From an uncultured Kingella sp. (GTDB lineage Bacteria; Pseudomonadota; Gammaproteobacteria; Burkholderiales; Neisseriaceae), in assembly GCA_916720425.1 (NCBI GenBank), contig CAKARD010000007.1:1-26388 (forward strand): 26,388 nt of DNA. Reading direction: 5' to 3'. Below the pieces are notes generated by a model. It was not told where the DNA came from, made no database searches, and saw only the letters and a program-made list of their open reading frames with translations. Of the stretch, positions 15,806-24,181 are shown piece by piece (the first letter of the stretch is position 1; each line of letters opens with the position of its first letter). The position numbers and the translations under genes were made by a program.

Positions 15806-16303
15806 ATGTATGATGTCAATACGCACGATGTACGCCGCTTTTTTGCTCATGTATGGCAAGCGCGTTTTGTACCCCACACGCTGAATTCTCTACAGCAAAA
15901 AGCGTTGAAAATTGTACTGGCCCATCCAGAATATGCCACAATTTTGGATAATGTGGATCAATATTTAGATTACGATTGGCAACCGCATATGGGGCAAGGC
16001 AATCCATTTTTACATTTGTCTTTGCATTTGAGCATACAAGAACAAGTGGGCATCAACCAACCCTTTGGAATTCATGATATTTATACACAATTGTGTGCTA
16101 AATATAATGATAATTGGCTTCAGGCCGAACATGACATGATAGAGGCATTGGCAGAAACCTTATGGGAAGCGCAACGTTTTAAATGTGGCTTAGATGTGAA
16201 TGCATATATGACGCGTTTGCGCCGTTTGGTAGGATTGGGATCTGAAGATAATGCACGAATCAATCCACATGAAGTGCCTTTGTCTGATGTAGTTAGTGAG
16301 TGA
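15806..16303 (+). CDS. DUF1841 family protein
   Basis: A 165-residue soluble protein of unknown function, recognised as DUF1841, a family found mainly in beta- and gammaproteobacteria. Typical features are MYDVNTHDVRRFFAHVW at the start, the motif NPFLHLSLHLSIQEQ, and a C-terminal LAETLWEAQR. The ATG at 15806 fits family starts; a second in-frame ATG at 15791 and a TTG at 15773 are possible but less likely. No strong ribosome site is seen for any. It overlaps or abuts holB at its 3' end, so it may be co-transcribed with DNA replication and pilus genes. No catalytic motif is apparent. Confidence 0.85.
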   Translation: MYDVNTHDVRRFFAHVWQARFVPHTLNSLQQKALKIVLAHPEYATILDNVDQYLDYDWQPHMGQGNPFLHLSLHLSIQEQVGINQPFGIHDIYTQLCAKYNDNWLQAEHDMIEALAETLWEAQRFKCGLDVNAYMTRLRRLVGLGSEDNARINPHEVPLSDVVSE

Positions 16304-16313
16304 GCCAATTAAT

Positions 16314-17300
16314 ATGATTTATCCTTGGCATCAGAGAGCATGGCATAATATTACAGCGCATTGGCAACAATTGCCACATGCATGGTTGTTATTGGGTAAG
16401 GCGCATACAGGCAAAACGGCTTTTGCGCAACATTTTGCTCAAGCATTATTATGCGAAAATCCTAGTGTACAGCACGAACCTTGTGGTGTGTGCGCATCGT
16501 GTCATTTATTTGCGCAACATTCTCACCCTGATTTTTATACCATCAGCCCCGAATTACCGACTGGTGAAACACCCAATGCACGAAGAATGTTACAAATTAA
16601 AATTGATGCCATTCGTGCTATTTTAGAGCCGTTAAATCAATCATCAGTGCGCGGTGGGCGGCGTGTGGTGTTGCTTAACCCTGCTGATAGTATGAATCTA
16701 CAAGCAAGTAATGCCTTGTTGAAAATATTAGAAGAACCCCCTAATTCTGTTGTATTTTTGTTGATTGCTCGCCATCGTGATAGTGTGTTGCCGACCATTA
16801 AAAGCCGTTGTCGTTTGCTCTTGTTGCCCGCACCAACACAAGAGGTAGCTTTAAAATTTTTGCATGATAAATCATGGACCAATGCAGAAAATTTGTTGGC
16901 ATTTCACAGTGGCGCACCTTTATTTGAGAGAGATGAAACTCAAGAAGCTTTGCGTGAACAGCTCACTCAATGTTTAGTTCAACCTCGTTTATTGGCTATT
17001 TTGGATTATGCTGCCGAGTTGGATAAACAAAAGCGTCCACTGGCAGAATTGCTCGATGGCTTGCAAAAGTGGTTGATAGATATTTCTTTGATACAACAAA
17101 AAATATCACCCATGTATTTTCCGCAATGTAAAAAGGATATGGTTTTATTATCAAGTAAAATTAATCCCGTTGCACTATTTACACTATTAAAGCGTATTCA
17201 GACATTGCACCCTTACGGATACCACAGTCTCAATGTTAAAATACAAACCGAATCGTTATTAACTGAATATTTGTCTGCTGTCTATAATAAGACGGCATAA
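16314..17300 (+). CDS. holB: DNA polymerase III subunit delta prime
   Basis: Delta prime is a stator subunit of the clamp loader that opens the beta sliding clamp and places it on primed DNA. The 328-residue product has the AAA+ fold: start MIYPWHQRAW, Walker-A-like GKAHTGKT (29-36), zinc cysteines C47, C57, C60 and C63 in the CGVCASC region, QIKIDAIRAIL, the segment ALLKILEEPPNSVVFLLIA and the sensor SRC motif TIKSRCRLL. I chose the ATG at 16314; an in-frame GTG at 16296 would overlap the DUF1841 stop and add six residues. A complete P-loop is less usual in this subunit, which in E. coli does not bind ATP. pilZ follows, as in many relatives. Confidence 0.93.
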   Translation: MIYPWHQRAWHNITAHWQQLPHAWLLLGKAHTGKTAFAQHFAQALLCENPSVQHEPCGVCASCHLFAQHSHPDFYTISPELPTGETPNARRMLQIKIDAIRAILEPLNQSSVRGGRRVVLLNPADSMNLQASNALLKILEEPPNSVVFLLIARHRDSVLPTIKSRCRLLLLPAPTQEVALKFLHDKSWTNAENLLAFHSGAPLFERDETQEALREQLTQCLVQPRLLAILDYAAELDKQKRPLAELLDGLQKWLIDISLIQQKISPMYFPQCKKDMVLLSSKINPVALFTLLKRIQTLHPYGYHSLNVKIQTESLLTEYLSAVYNKTA

Positions 17301-17321
17301 TTTTAGGAAAGAGAATTTTTT

Positions 17322-17717
17322 ATGAGTAATGCTCAACCCGCACCTAAAGTTGCCCCGCAAACCACCCAAACAGCATCAGCTAAAATGTTACAACTGCGCT
17401 TGGAGAGTAAACCTGTCATTTATTCAAGCTATATGTCATTTTTGGAACATGGCGGTGTTTTTTTACCTTCAACCGATAAATTTAATATGGGTGAAGAGAT
17501 TTTACTGGTTTTAGAATTAGCTGGGGCAGCTAAAATGGAAAAACTATTCATTAAAACCCATGTCTGCTGGATTAATCAAAGTCCGAGTGCAGGCGGCCGT
17601 CCGCGTGGTGTCGGCTTGGCATTTGGTGATGATGAATCGGGGTTAAAAGCCAAAGCCATTTTTGAAGCTATTTTGTCTGGTTTATTACACAATGAACGCC
17701 CTACTTATACGCTATAA
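17322..17717 (+). CDS. pilZ: Type IV pilus biogenesis protein PilZ
   Basis: PilZ is needed for type IV pilus assembly, working at the cytoplasmic side with PilB and FimX in species studied. The 131-residue product has a short disordered N-terminus (to about 20) then the PilZ beta-barrel: VIYSSYMSFLEHGGVFLPS, MGEEILLVLELAG, THVCWINQ and RGVGLAFGDD, ending LLHNERPTYTL, close to the Pseudomonas PilZ ending. The RxxxR and DxSxxG cyclic-di-GMP motifs are absent, as is usual for this subgroup. AGGAAAGAGA before the ATG is a strong ribosome site. It lies 21 bases after holB and 43 before tatD, a known cluster. Confidence 0.93.
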   Translation: MSNAQPAPKVAPQTTQTASAKMLQLRLESKPVIYSSYMSFLEHGGVFLPSTDKFNMGEEILLVLELAGAAKMEKLFIKTHVCWINQSPSAGGRPRGVGLAFGDDESGLKAKAIFEAILSGLLHNERPTYTL

Positions 17718-17760
17718 ATTTATATAAGGATAGATGGCGTAAATTTTCAGTGAGATTAAA

Positions 17761-18531
17761 ATGAAATTAATAGATAGCCATTGTCATTTAAACATGGAAG
17801 GCTTGATAGAACGATTGCCTGATGCTTTGGAAAATATGGTGCAAAATCATGTTATACAAGCATTGGCTATTAGCGTTAGCCGCCAAACCTTTACCGAAGT
17901 GTTTCATTTAGCACAAACTTATCCACATATTTATGCGACAGTGGGCATACACCCAGACAGCGAAACTGCTGCCGAATTTAGTTTTGATGAGTTAGTGGCG
18001 CACGCACAACACCCCAAAGTAGTCGGTATTGGAGAGACAGGGTTGGATTATCATTGGTGTAGTGGTGATGTGTCATGGCAACATAAGCGGTTTATTACGC
18101 ATATTCAAGCGGCTAAAACTGTTGCTGTGCCATTGGTTGTACACACACGCAAAGCGGCTGAAGATACATTACGTTTATTGCGTGAATATGCTCCCGAAAA
18201 AACCATTATCCATTGTTTTAGCGAAGATGTGGCTTTTGCTAAAGCTGCATTAGATTTGGGTTGCTACCTGTCATTTTCAGGTATTGTAACCTTTAAAAAT
18301 GCCAAAGATGTGCAAGCGGCAGCGCAATATTGCCCTGTGGACAGAATGTTAGTCGAAACCGATGCGCCATTTTTGGCACCTGTACCTTATCGTGGCAAAA
18401 CCAATGAACCTGCTTTTGTGTATCATACTGCAGCATTTTTGGCACAACTGCGTGGTGATAGTTTAGACAACATTGCGCAACACACCACCGAAAATTTTTA
18501 CCGTTTGTTTGATAAAGTCCAAAAGCTATAA
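17761..18531 (+). CDS. TatD family metal-dependent hydrolase (YcfH type)
   Basis: A 256-residue TIM-barrel hydrolase of the TatD DNase family; such proteins have 3'-5' exonuclease or related phosphodiesterase activity, with physiological roles mostly unproven. Metal ligands are visible: HxH in DSHCHL (H7 and H9), the glutamate in GIGETGLDYHW, the histidines in VPLVVHTRKA and IIHCFSED, and the aspartate in LVETDAPFLAPV. It matches E. coli YcfH in pattern and length, and like ycfH follows holB closely. GTGAG before the ATG is the likely ribosome site. The histidine kinase gene starts only 9 bases after its stop. A second family member is at 24420-25151. Confidence 0.92.
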   Translation: MKLIDSHCHLNMEGLIERLPDALENMVQNHVIQALAISVSRQTFTEVFHLAQTYPHIYATVGIHPDSETAAEFSFDELVAHAQHPKVVGIGETGLDYHWCSGDVSWQHKRFITHIQAAKTVAVPLVVHTRKAAEDTLRLLREYAPEKTIIHCFSEDVAFAKAALDLGCYLSFSGIVTFKNAKDVQAAAQYCPVDRMLVETDAPFLAPVPYRGKTNEPAFVYHTAAFLAQLRGDSLDNIAQHTTENFYRLFDKVQKL

Positions 18532-18540
18532 GATTGAGTA

Positions 18541-19947
18541 ATGAAACTATTTCAACGTATTTTTGCAACCTTTTGCATGGTCATTGTATTAGGTATTTTT
18601 ATTGCTAGCTTTTCATTTTGGGTGATGCAATCACGCCTAAACGAAAATCATATACGCCAATCACGCAATATAGAAATTAGCCTATTATCCAATGCGATGA
18701 TTACTTTTCAAACACAGGGTGCAGCAGCAACACGTGATTTATTGGCACGTTGGCAAAATCATCCCGCTGCAAAAAATGTTTTAGTCATCGCAGGAGACAG
18801 TAAAAAAGAACTGTTGGGTCGCGAAGTCAGCGAAAGTGAAATTGAACATGCCTATGATTTTGCGCTCAAAAATCCCACGTCCAATTTAGCTATGATTTAT
18901 TACGATCCTTTTGGTGAAGAAAATTTATTTTTTATCCGTCATTTTGATTCACCCCAAGTAGAACGTTTGCCTGGTTTGTTTATACCAGGTTTACCTTTTG
19001 CTCCCGTGTGGCATGAATTTACGTTGTTTGTGGGCATTGTGATTGTAGGATTAATCTTGGCCTATATTTTGGCAAATAATATTTCAGAACCGATAAAAAT
19101 TTTAGAGCAGGGCATGAGCCGTTTAGCACGCGGTGAATTGGAAGCACGTGTATCTCAGCAATTAGATGAACGCAGAGATGAGTTAGCCAGTTTGGGCGTA
19201 CAGTTTGATGCAATGGCAGAACAATTACAAAAATTGGTTTCCAAAGAGCGCCACTTATTGCACCATGTTTCCCATGAAATGCGCTCACCCTTAGCACGCA
19301 TGCAAGCTATTTTGGGCTTAATAGAAGCACGTCCTGAAAAGCAAAATGAATACATAACGCGGTTATCCAATGAATTAACGCGCATGGACAGTTTGGTGGA
19401 AGAATTGCTCACGTTATCGCGCTTGGAAACATCTAATATTCCTATGGAAAAAGAAAGTTTTGCTGTGATACCGTTTATACAGCAATTAGTAGAAGATTGC
19501 CAAGCCGTAGCAGAACAACGTGGTCATCATATGGTCTTAGAAATTGGGCAAATAAAAGATGATGTGCAACTTTATGGAAATGAAAGTTATTTATATCGTG
19601 CATTTGATAACGTTATTCGTAATGCCATGAATTATAGTCCTAAAGGCAGCAAAATTCGTATTGTGTTACACGAAGATCGTAAAAAAAATGTGCATATTGA
19701 GATCATAGATAATGGGCCTGGAGTGAAACCTGAACAATTACCGTATATTTTTACTGCATTTTATCGTGCCGATAGCAGTAATGGTAAAACAGGCACAGGT
19801 TTGGGCTTGGCCATTACCAAGCATATTACCCAGCAACATCATGCCAAATTATTTGCCGAAAACGTTGAACCAAACGGTTTGAATGTGCATTTTATTTTTC
19901 CCAAGTGCAGCAAAGAAGATAAGAAAAACCATGATGATAAGGGGTAA
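18541..19947 (+). CDS. Envelope-type sensor histidine kinase
   Basis: A 468-residue inner-membrane sensor kinase with standard order: membrane helix 1 (about 7-28), periplasmic sensor of about 130 residues, helix 2 (about 158-180), HAMP (about 180-235), HisKA with the phospho-acceptor H245 in HHVSHEMRSPLARMQ, and HATPase with the N-box FDNVIRNAMN, G1 DNGPGVKPEQLPYIF and G2 GTGLGLAI. The style resembles CpxA and the Neisseria MisS sensor (MisR/MisS system); I am only moderately sure of the MisS identity. No response regulator adjoins it, although misR and misS are neighbours in Neisseria. It follows tatD by 9 bases, so it likely shares that transcript. Confidence 0.9.
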   Translation: MKLFQRIFATFCMVIVLGIFIASFSFWVMQSRLNENHIRQSRNIEISLLSNAMITFQTQGAAATRDLLARWQNHPAAKNVLVIAGDSKKELLGREVSESEIEHAYDFALKNPTSNLAMIYYDPFGEENLFFIRHFDSPQVERLPGLFIPGLPFAPVWHEFTLFVGIVIVGLILAYILANNISEPIKILEQGMSRLARGELEARVSQQLDERRDELASLGVQFDAMAEQLQKLVSKERHLLHHVSHEMRSPLARMQAILGLIEARPEKQNEYITRLSNELTRMDSLVEELLTLSRLETSNIPMEKESFAVIPFIQQLVEDCQAVAEQRGHHMVLEIGQIKDDVQLYGNESYLYRAFDNVIRNAMNYSPKGSKIRIVLHEDRKKNVHIEIIDNGPGVKPEQLPYIFTAFYRADSSNGKTGTGLGLAITKHITQQHHAKLFAENVEPNGLNVHFIFPKCSKEDKKNHDDKG

Positions 19948-20000
19948 CACGGTTTCCATTTTTATATTTTTGTTAAAGAATAAAATGATTATATGTCATA

Positions 20001-20031
20001 ATGATGTTTGATTATTACAAAATAACATCAT
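20001..20031 (+). promoter_or_regulatory. Inverted repeat in the yaaA leader
   Basis: Perfect 8-bp arms ATGATGTT (20001-20008) and AACATCAT (20024-20031) around a 15-base spacer, ending 24 bases before the yaaA ATG. No U-run follows. It could be a protein-binding dyad or a leader hairpin; no OxyR-type spacing is evident. Confidence 0.35.
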
Positions 20032-20055
20032 CATGATATTGTGAAAGGTTACATC

Positions 20056-20832
20056 ATGTACTTTTTAATTTCCCCTGCCAAAAACTTAAACGAAGAACAT
20101 GAGTTTACCCCTAAATTTTATTCACAACCGCCCTTATTGGAACAAGCAGCCATACTGATGCAACAATTGCGAGAACTTGCTTTGCAAGAAATAGCACAAT
20201 TAATGCATGTCTCTGACAAAATTGCATTACAAAATGTTCAACGTAATCAAGAATGGCATACCCCATTTACTCCAGACAATGCCAAATTGGCGTTGTATAT
20301 GTTTAATGGTGATGTTTATGAAGGCATTGCGCCACGTCAATTAAACGAAGAACAAATTAGTTATATTCACAATCATGTGCGTATTTTGTCGGGTTTATAT
20401 GGCGTATTGCGTCCACTGGATTTAATCCAGGCCTATCGTTTGGAAATGGGTACAGCTTTGGTTAACAGTCGCGGTAAAAATTTGTATGAGTTTTGGGGAG
20501 ATGTGATTACTGAACGGCTCAATAATACATTAAGTTGTGCTGAAGATGGCATTGTGATTAATTTAGCATCGCAAGAATATTTTAAAGCAATAAAACCCAA
20601 AAAACTGAATGCGCGTATTATTACACCTGTATTTCAAGATTTTAAAGAAGGACGATTTAAAGTCATTAGTTTTTATGCTAAACGTGCACGTGGTTTAATG
20701 GTGCGTTATGCTGCTGAACACAATATAGAAAATGCCGAGCAACTTAAAGAGTTTGATTGTGAAGGCTACGCATTTAATGCTGCAGCTTCGTCAGAGAATG
20801 AATGGGTATTCCGTCGCACTGTATCACAATAG
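20056..20832 (+). CDS. yaaA: Peroxide stress resistance protein YaaA (DUF328)
   Basis: In E. coli YaaA lowers intracellular free iron during hydrogen peroxide stress and binds DNA; the family is soluble and cytoplasmic. The 258-residue product has the conserved N-terminus MYFLISPAKNLNE, then LMHVSDKIALQNV, ALYMFNGDVYEGI, LSGLYGVLRPLDLIQAYRLEMG, VINLASQEYFKAI, and C-terminal SFYAKRARGLMVRYA and EGYAFN. The ATG at 20056 has AAAGG 7 bases upstream; an upstream in-frame GTG at 20041 overlaps that site and is rejected. eno follows after about 60 bases with its own promoter. Confidence 0.95.
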   Translation: MYFLISPAKNLNEEHEFTPKFYSQPPLLEQAAILMQQLRELALQEIAQLMHVSDKIALQNVQRNQEWHTPFTPDNAKLALYMFNGDVYEGIAPRQLNEEQISYIHNHVRILSGLYGVLRPLDLIQAYRLEMGTALVNSRGKNLYEFWGDVITERLNNTLSCAEDGIVINLASQEYFKAIKPKKLNARIITPVFQDFKEGRFKVISFYAKRARGLMVRYAAEHNIENAEQLKEFDCEGYAFNAAASSENEWVFRRTVSQ

Positions 20833-20835
20833 CAT

Positions 20836-20841
20836 TATAAT
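20836..20841 (+). promoter_or_regulatory. Putative eno -10 box
   Basis: A perfect TATAAT just after the yaaA stop, 53 bases before the eno ATG. The -35 at 17 bases (GTCGCA) is weak. Confidence 0.5.
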
Positions 20842-20893
20842 CAATATGTTAGATTTTTTTAACTTAATTCCTTAATGACAATGGAGAACAACA

Positions 20894-22180
20894 ATGAGCG
20901 CAATTATTGATATTTTTGCACGTGAAATTTTAGATTCACGCGGTAATCCCACAGTGGAGTGTGATGTTTTATTAGAAAGTGGCGTAATGGGGCGCGCTGC
21001 TGTACCCAGTGGCGCATCTACAGGGCAAAAAGAAGCCTTGGAATTACGTGATGGTGATAAATCCCGCTATTTAGGCAAAGGAGTGTTAACTGCTGTCGCA
21101 CATATTAATGATGACATTGCTCAAGCTTTAATTGGTATTGATGCCAGTGAACAAGCCTATATCGATCAAATCATGTTGGAATTGGACGGAACTGAAAATA
21201 AAGAAAAATTAGGTGCCAATGCAACTTTGGCAGTATCTTTAGCGGTGGCACGTGCGGCGGCGGAAGATGCAGGCTTGCCTTTGTATCGTTATTTGGGTGG
21301 CGCAGGTCCTATGGCATTGCCTGTGCCTATGATGAATGTGATCAACGGTGGTGAACATGCCAATAATAGTTTAAATATTCAAGAGTTTATGATTATGCCA
21401 GTGGGTGCGCTCACTTTCCGTGAAGCCTTGCGTTGTGGCGCAGAAATTTTTCACACACTAAAAAAACTGTGTGATAGCAAAGGTTTTCCCACTACGGTGG
21501 GTGATGAAGGAGGATTTGCCCCTAATTTAAATAGCCACGCAGAAGCTTTGGAATTGATGGTAGAGGCCACCGAAAAAGCGGGTTATAAAGCAGGTGAAGA
21601 TGTGTTATTTGCTTTAGATTGTGCATCTAGCGAGTTTTATAAAGATGGTCAATACCATTTAGAAGCCGAAGGTAAAGCTTATACCAGTGCAGAGTTTGCC
21701 GATTATTTGGCCGATTTAGTGGCACGTTTTCCTATTATTTCGATTGAAGATGGCATGGACGAAAATGACTGGGCAGGTTGGAAATTATTAACTGAAAAAT
21801 TGGGCGATAAAGTTCAATTAGTGGGTGATGATTTGTTTGTGACTAACCCTAAAATTTTGGCAGAAGGCATTGAAAAAGGTGCCGCTAATGCCTTATTGGT
21901 AAAAGTCAATCAAATTGGCACATTGAGCGAAACATTGAGTGCGGTAGATTTAGCCAAACGCAATTGTTATGCCAGTGTGATGAGCCACCGTTCGGGCGAA
22001 ACCGAAGACAGCACCATCGCTGATTTGGCAGTGGCAACCAATTGTATGCAAATTAAAACAGGTTCTTTGAGCCGTTCCGATCGCATGGCAAAATACAACC
22101 AATTGTTACGTATTGAAGAAGAATTAGGTTCTGCTGCTTATTATCCAGGTAAAAAAGCATTTTATCAATTAAAAAAATAG
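20894..22180 (+). CDS. eno: Enolase
   Basis: Interconverts 2-phosphoglycerate and phosphoenolpyruvate; in many bacteria it is also part of the RNA degradosome. The 428-residue protein is full length, with IFAREILDSRGNPTVE, AVPSGASTG, the metal and catalytic elements NGGEHANNSLNIQEFM, GDEGGFAPN, SIEDGMDENDW, GDDLFVTNP and LVKVNQIGTLSET (catalytic lysine), and the signature MSHRSGETEDSTIADLAV. GGAGAA precedes the ATG. ftsB follows after about 210 bases, the standard eno-ftsB neighbourhood. Pyruvate kinase, the next glycolytic step, is also in this window but in a separate unit. Confidence 0.98.
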   Translation: MSAIIDIFAREILDSRGNPTVECDVLLESGVMGRAAVPSGASTGQKEALELRDGDKSRYLGKGVLTAVAHINDDIAQALIGIDASEQAYIDQIMLELDGTENKEKLGANATLAVSLAVARAAAEDAGLPLYRYLGGAGPMALPVPMMNVINGGEHANNSLNIQEFMIMPVGALTFREALRCGAEIFHTLKKLCDSKGFPTTVGDEGGFAPNLNSHAEALELMVEATEKAGYKAGEDVLFALDCASSEFYKDGQYHLEAEGKAYTSAEFADYLADLVARFPIISIEDGMDENDWAGWKLLTEKLGDKVQLVGDDLFVTNPKILAEGIEKGAANALLVKVNQIGTLSETLSAVDLAKRNCYASVMSHRSGETEDSTIADLAVATNCMQIKTGSLSRSDRMAKYNQLLRIEEELGSAAYYPGKKAFYQLKK

Positions 22181-22214
22181 AATGTCTTAGTTTTACTATA
22201 AAATATAAGTAGAT

Positions 22215-22284
22215 AAGCATCATGGCAAGCCAATGCTGGTATGGCTAATATGGCTTTGAGTTGAGCAATCTTGTCATGATGTTT
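22215..22284 (+). repeat. Long hairpin element between eno and ftsB
   Basis: Arms 22215-22229 (AAGCATCATGGCAAG) and 22270-22284 (CTTGTCATGATGTTT) form 15 consecutive pairs in plus-strand RNA, two of them G-U, around a 40-base loop with smaller GCC/GGC stems. No T-run follows, so it is not a simple terminator. It may be a processing site, an RNA-stability element or a small repeat with inverted ends. Confidence 0.5.
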
Positions 22285-22388
22285 AAGTGAATAAGAATAA
22301 AATTGGCTAATTGGTATAAAATAAAAGTTTATTCACAATGATTTGCCATTATAAAATGGGATAGGATTAACCCTTTAAGGAAATTTTA

Positions 22389-22673
22389 ATGAAATGGATT
22401 ACTTGTATCTTGTTTTTTGCGTTGGTATTTTTGCAGTGGCAGATTTGGTTTCAAGAAGACGGCGGTTTGCGCCATAAATATATAGAAACAAATCAAAAAG
22501 TAAAGCAAGTACAACAACAAAATGCAGATTTGCGTCAAAACAATCAAATATTGAAAGCTCAATTAGAGGATCTGCAAAATGGTCATGATGCTTTATCCGA
22601 AATTATACGTACCAAATTAAATTATATTGAACAAGGTGAAATTTTTTATGATTTGGCATCTGATAGAGAATAA
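22389..22673 (+). CDS. ftsB: Cell division protein FtsB
   Basis: FtsB forms a complex with FtsL and FtsQ at the division septum and helps activate FtsW/FtsI. The 94-residue product has the expected topology: short cytoplasmic N-terminus, one membrane helix (about 4-20, CILFFALVFLQWQIWF), then a periplasmic coiled coil (about 30-68, KYIETNQKVKQVQQQNADLR), and an ending EIIRTKLNYIEQGEIFYDLA with the conserved E-R/K-x-x-L-x-Y/M-x-x-x-G-E pattern of the DivIC/FtsB family. AAGGA lies 8 bases before the ATG. Position after eno supports the call. Its stop codon is within the following terminator. Confidence 0.94.
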   Translation: MKWITCILFFALVFLQWQIWFQEDGGLRHKYIETNQKVKQVQQQNADLRQNNQILKAQLEDLQNGHDALSEIIRTKLNYIEQGEIFYDLASDRE

Positions 22674-22703
22674 CCGTGTTACCCTTAATGTGATAACACG
22701 GTT
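22672..22703 (+). terminator. Terminator of ftsB
   Basis: Perfect 10-bp stem AACCGTGTTA/TAACACGGTT (22672-22681 and 22694-22703), 12-base loop, ending in TTTT. The 5' arm overlaps the ftsB stop codon. Confidence 0.82.
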
Positions 22704-22990
22704 TTAAGTTATGCTCAGTTTATTCAAGATGTGTTTATATCATGGACTAGTCTATTTTTATATGATAGTGAAGGTTTTTTGCTGAATCATTCGGAAGAAT
22801 ATAATGCCAGTTGAAGTAAATCTGTGTCTATGATGTTTGATGCGCTGTAATTATTGCTTGATTGGATGGATAAATTGATGACGTAAGGGCAACTGATAAA
22901 ATGAGCGATTTTGAAACCTGATGCAATAAATCCTTGACTGTGGCAAAAATAGAGCCATGTTTTTCCTACTATTCATTATGGAGTGTGGTG
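22704..22990. other. Non-coding gap before argD
   Basis: About 290 bases without a convincing gene. Short open stretches exist on both strands (24-41 codons) but lack ribosome sites or starts. A short dyad GAATCATTC is present near 22782. No clear promoter for argD is seen; TTGACT at 22934-22939 could be a -35 but has no good -10. Confidence 0.5.
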
Positions 22991-24181
22991 ATGCACAATT
23001 ATTTAACCCCAAATTTTACCTTTGCACCGATGATCCCAAAAAGAGCGCAAGATAGTCGTGTGTGGGATATAAATGATAAAGAATACATTGATTTATCAGG
23101 AGGTATTGCGGTTAATGCTTTGGGGCATTGTCATCCTGATCTCATTGCAGCATTGCACGAACAAGCACAAAAATATTGGCATATATCCAATTATTACACC
23201 ACTGAACCTGCGCAAGCATTGGCAAAAAAATTGGTACAACATAGTTTTGCTGATAAAGTCTTTTTTGCTAATTCAGGTGCAGAAGCCAATGAAGCAGCAT
23301 TAAAACTGGCACGCAAACAGGCACGAGATCAGTTTGGGGTGGATAAATATGAAATTGTGGCGTGTGTAAATAGCTTTCATGGACGTACCTTGTTGACCGT
23401 ATCTGTGGGCGGTCAACCTAAATACAGTCAAGATTTTGCACCGTTAGCACCAGGCATTATACATATTCCCTTTAATGATAGTGCGGCGTTGTGTGAAGCG
23501 ATATCTGATAAAACTTGTGCGGTGATAATAGAACCGATACAAGGAGAAAGTGGTGTTTTGCCGATTGATATTGAATTTTTGCGTATGGCACGGCAATTGT
23601 GCCATCAACACCATGCTGCACTTATTTTGGATGAAGTGCAAACGGGTATGGGGCATACGGGGCGGTTATTTGCCTATCAGCATTATGATGTTATACCTGA
23701 TATTTTAACTACTGCCAAAGCGTTGGGTTGTGGTATGCCCATTGGTGCTATGCTGGCAAAAAATTCTTTTGCTCAAGCGTTTACAGCTGGATCGCATGGT
23801 AGCACATTTGGTGGCAATCCTTTAGCATGTGCAGTAGGAAATCGAGCATTTGATATTATTAATGCACCCGAAACACTGAATCATGTTGTGCAACAAGGTG
23901 AAAAGTTACGTCAGCAATTACAAAAACTTGGGAAAGAATGGGGTATATTTGAAACAATACGCGGACAAGGTTTATTGCTGGGAGCAGTATTAAGTAAGCC
24001 TTATCATGGACAAGCACAGAATATCGTGCGTTTGGCATTACAACAGGGCTTAATGATTTTAGGTGCGGGGGAAAATGTACTGCGTTTTGCCCCCTCATTA
24101 TTGCTTAATGATGATGATTTATACGAAGGTATACAGCGTTTGGAATCAGCAATCGTTTTGTTTTTGAAAGAAAGGTCATGA
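22991..24181 (+). CDS. argD: Acetylornithine aminotransferase
   Basis: A class-III PLP aminotransferase converting N-acetylglutamate semialdehyde to N-acetylornithine in arginine synthesis; homologues can also serve lysine synthesis. The 396-residue product has SGGIAVNALGHCHPDL, the cofactor region FFANSGAEANEAALKLARK, NSFHGRTLLTVSVGGQPKY, the aspartate in ALILDEVQTGMGHTGRLFAY, the PLP lysine K243 in TTAKALGCGMPIGAML, and HGSTFGGNPLACAVG. The ATG at 22991 has GGAG 9 bases upstream; a TTG at 22934 would add 19 unlikely residues. Its last four bases overlap the next gene (ATGA). Ornithine or succinylornithine transaminase is a possible alternative; the motif set best fits ArgD. Confidence 0.93.
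   Translation: MHNYLTPNFTFAPMIPKRAQDSRVWDINDKEYIDLSGGIAVNALGHCHPDLIAALHEQAQKYWHISNYYTTEPAQALAKKLVQHSFADKVFFANSGAEANEAALKLARKQARDQFGVDKYEIVACVNSFHGRTLLTVSVGGQPKYSQDFAPLAPGIIHIPFNDSAALCEAISDKTCAVIIEPIQGESGVLPIDIEFLRMARQLCHQHHAALILDEVQTGMGHTGRLFAYQHYDVIPDILTTAKALGCGMPIGAMLAKNSFAQAFTAGSHGSTFGGNPLACAVGNRAFDIINAPETLNHVVQQGEKLRQQLQKLGKEWGIFETIRGQGLLLGAVLSKPYHGQAQNIVRLALQQGLMILGAGENVLRFAPSLLLNDDDLYEGIQRLESAIVLFLKERS

Noticed and set aside
19921..19960. Possible terminator after the histidine kinase, and an 11-base match (TAACACGGTTT) to the ftsB terminator.
   Set aside because: The stem is only 5 bp with a long loop, and an 11-base match is expected by chance in a window of this size.
22775..22795. 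GAATCATTC dyad as a possible arginine-repressor box for argD.
   Set aside because: The ARG box needs TGAAT and ATTCA separated by about four AT bases; here the halves are nearly fused and lie some 200 bases from the start codon.
22704..22990. Short open frames on both strands, including a 24-codon hydrophobic ORF and an open stretch of about 40 codons on each strand, which could be a gene remnant.
   Set aside because: No ribosome sites, several lack a start, and no family motif is recognisable; lengths are ordinary for random AT-rich DNA.
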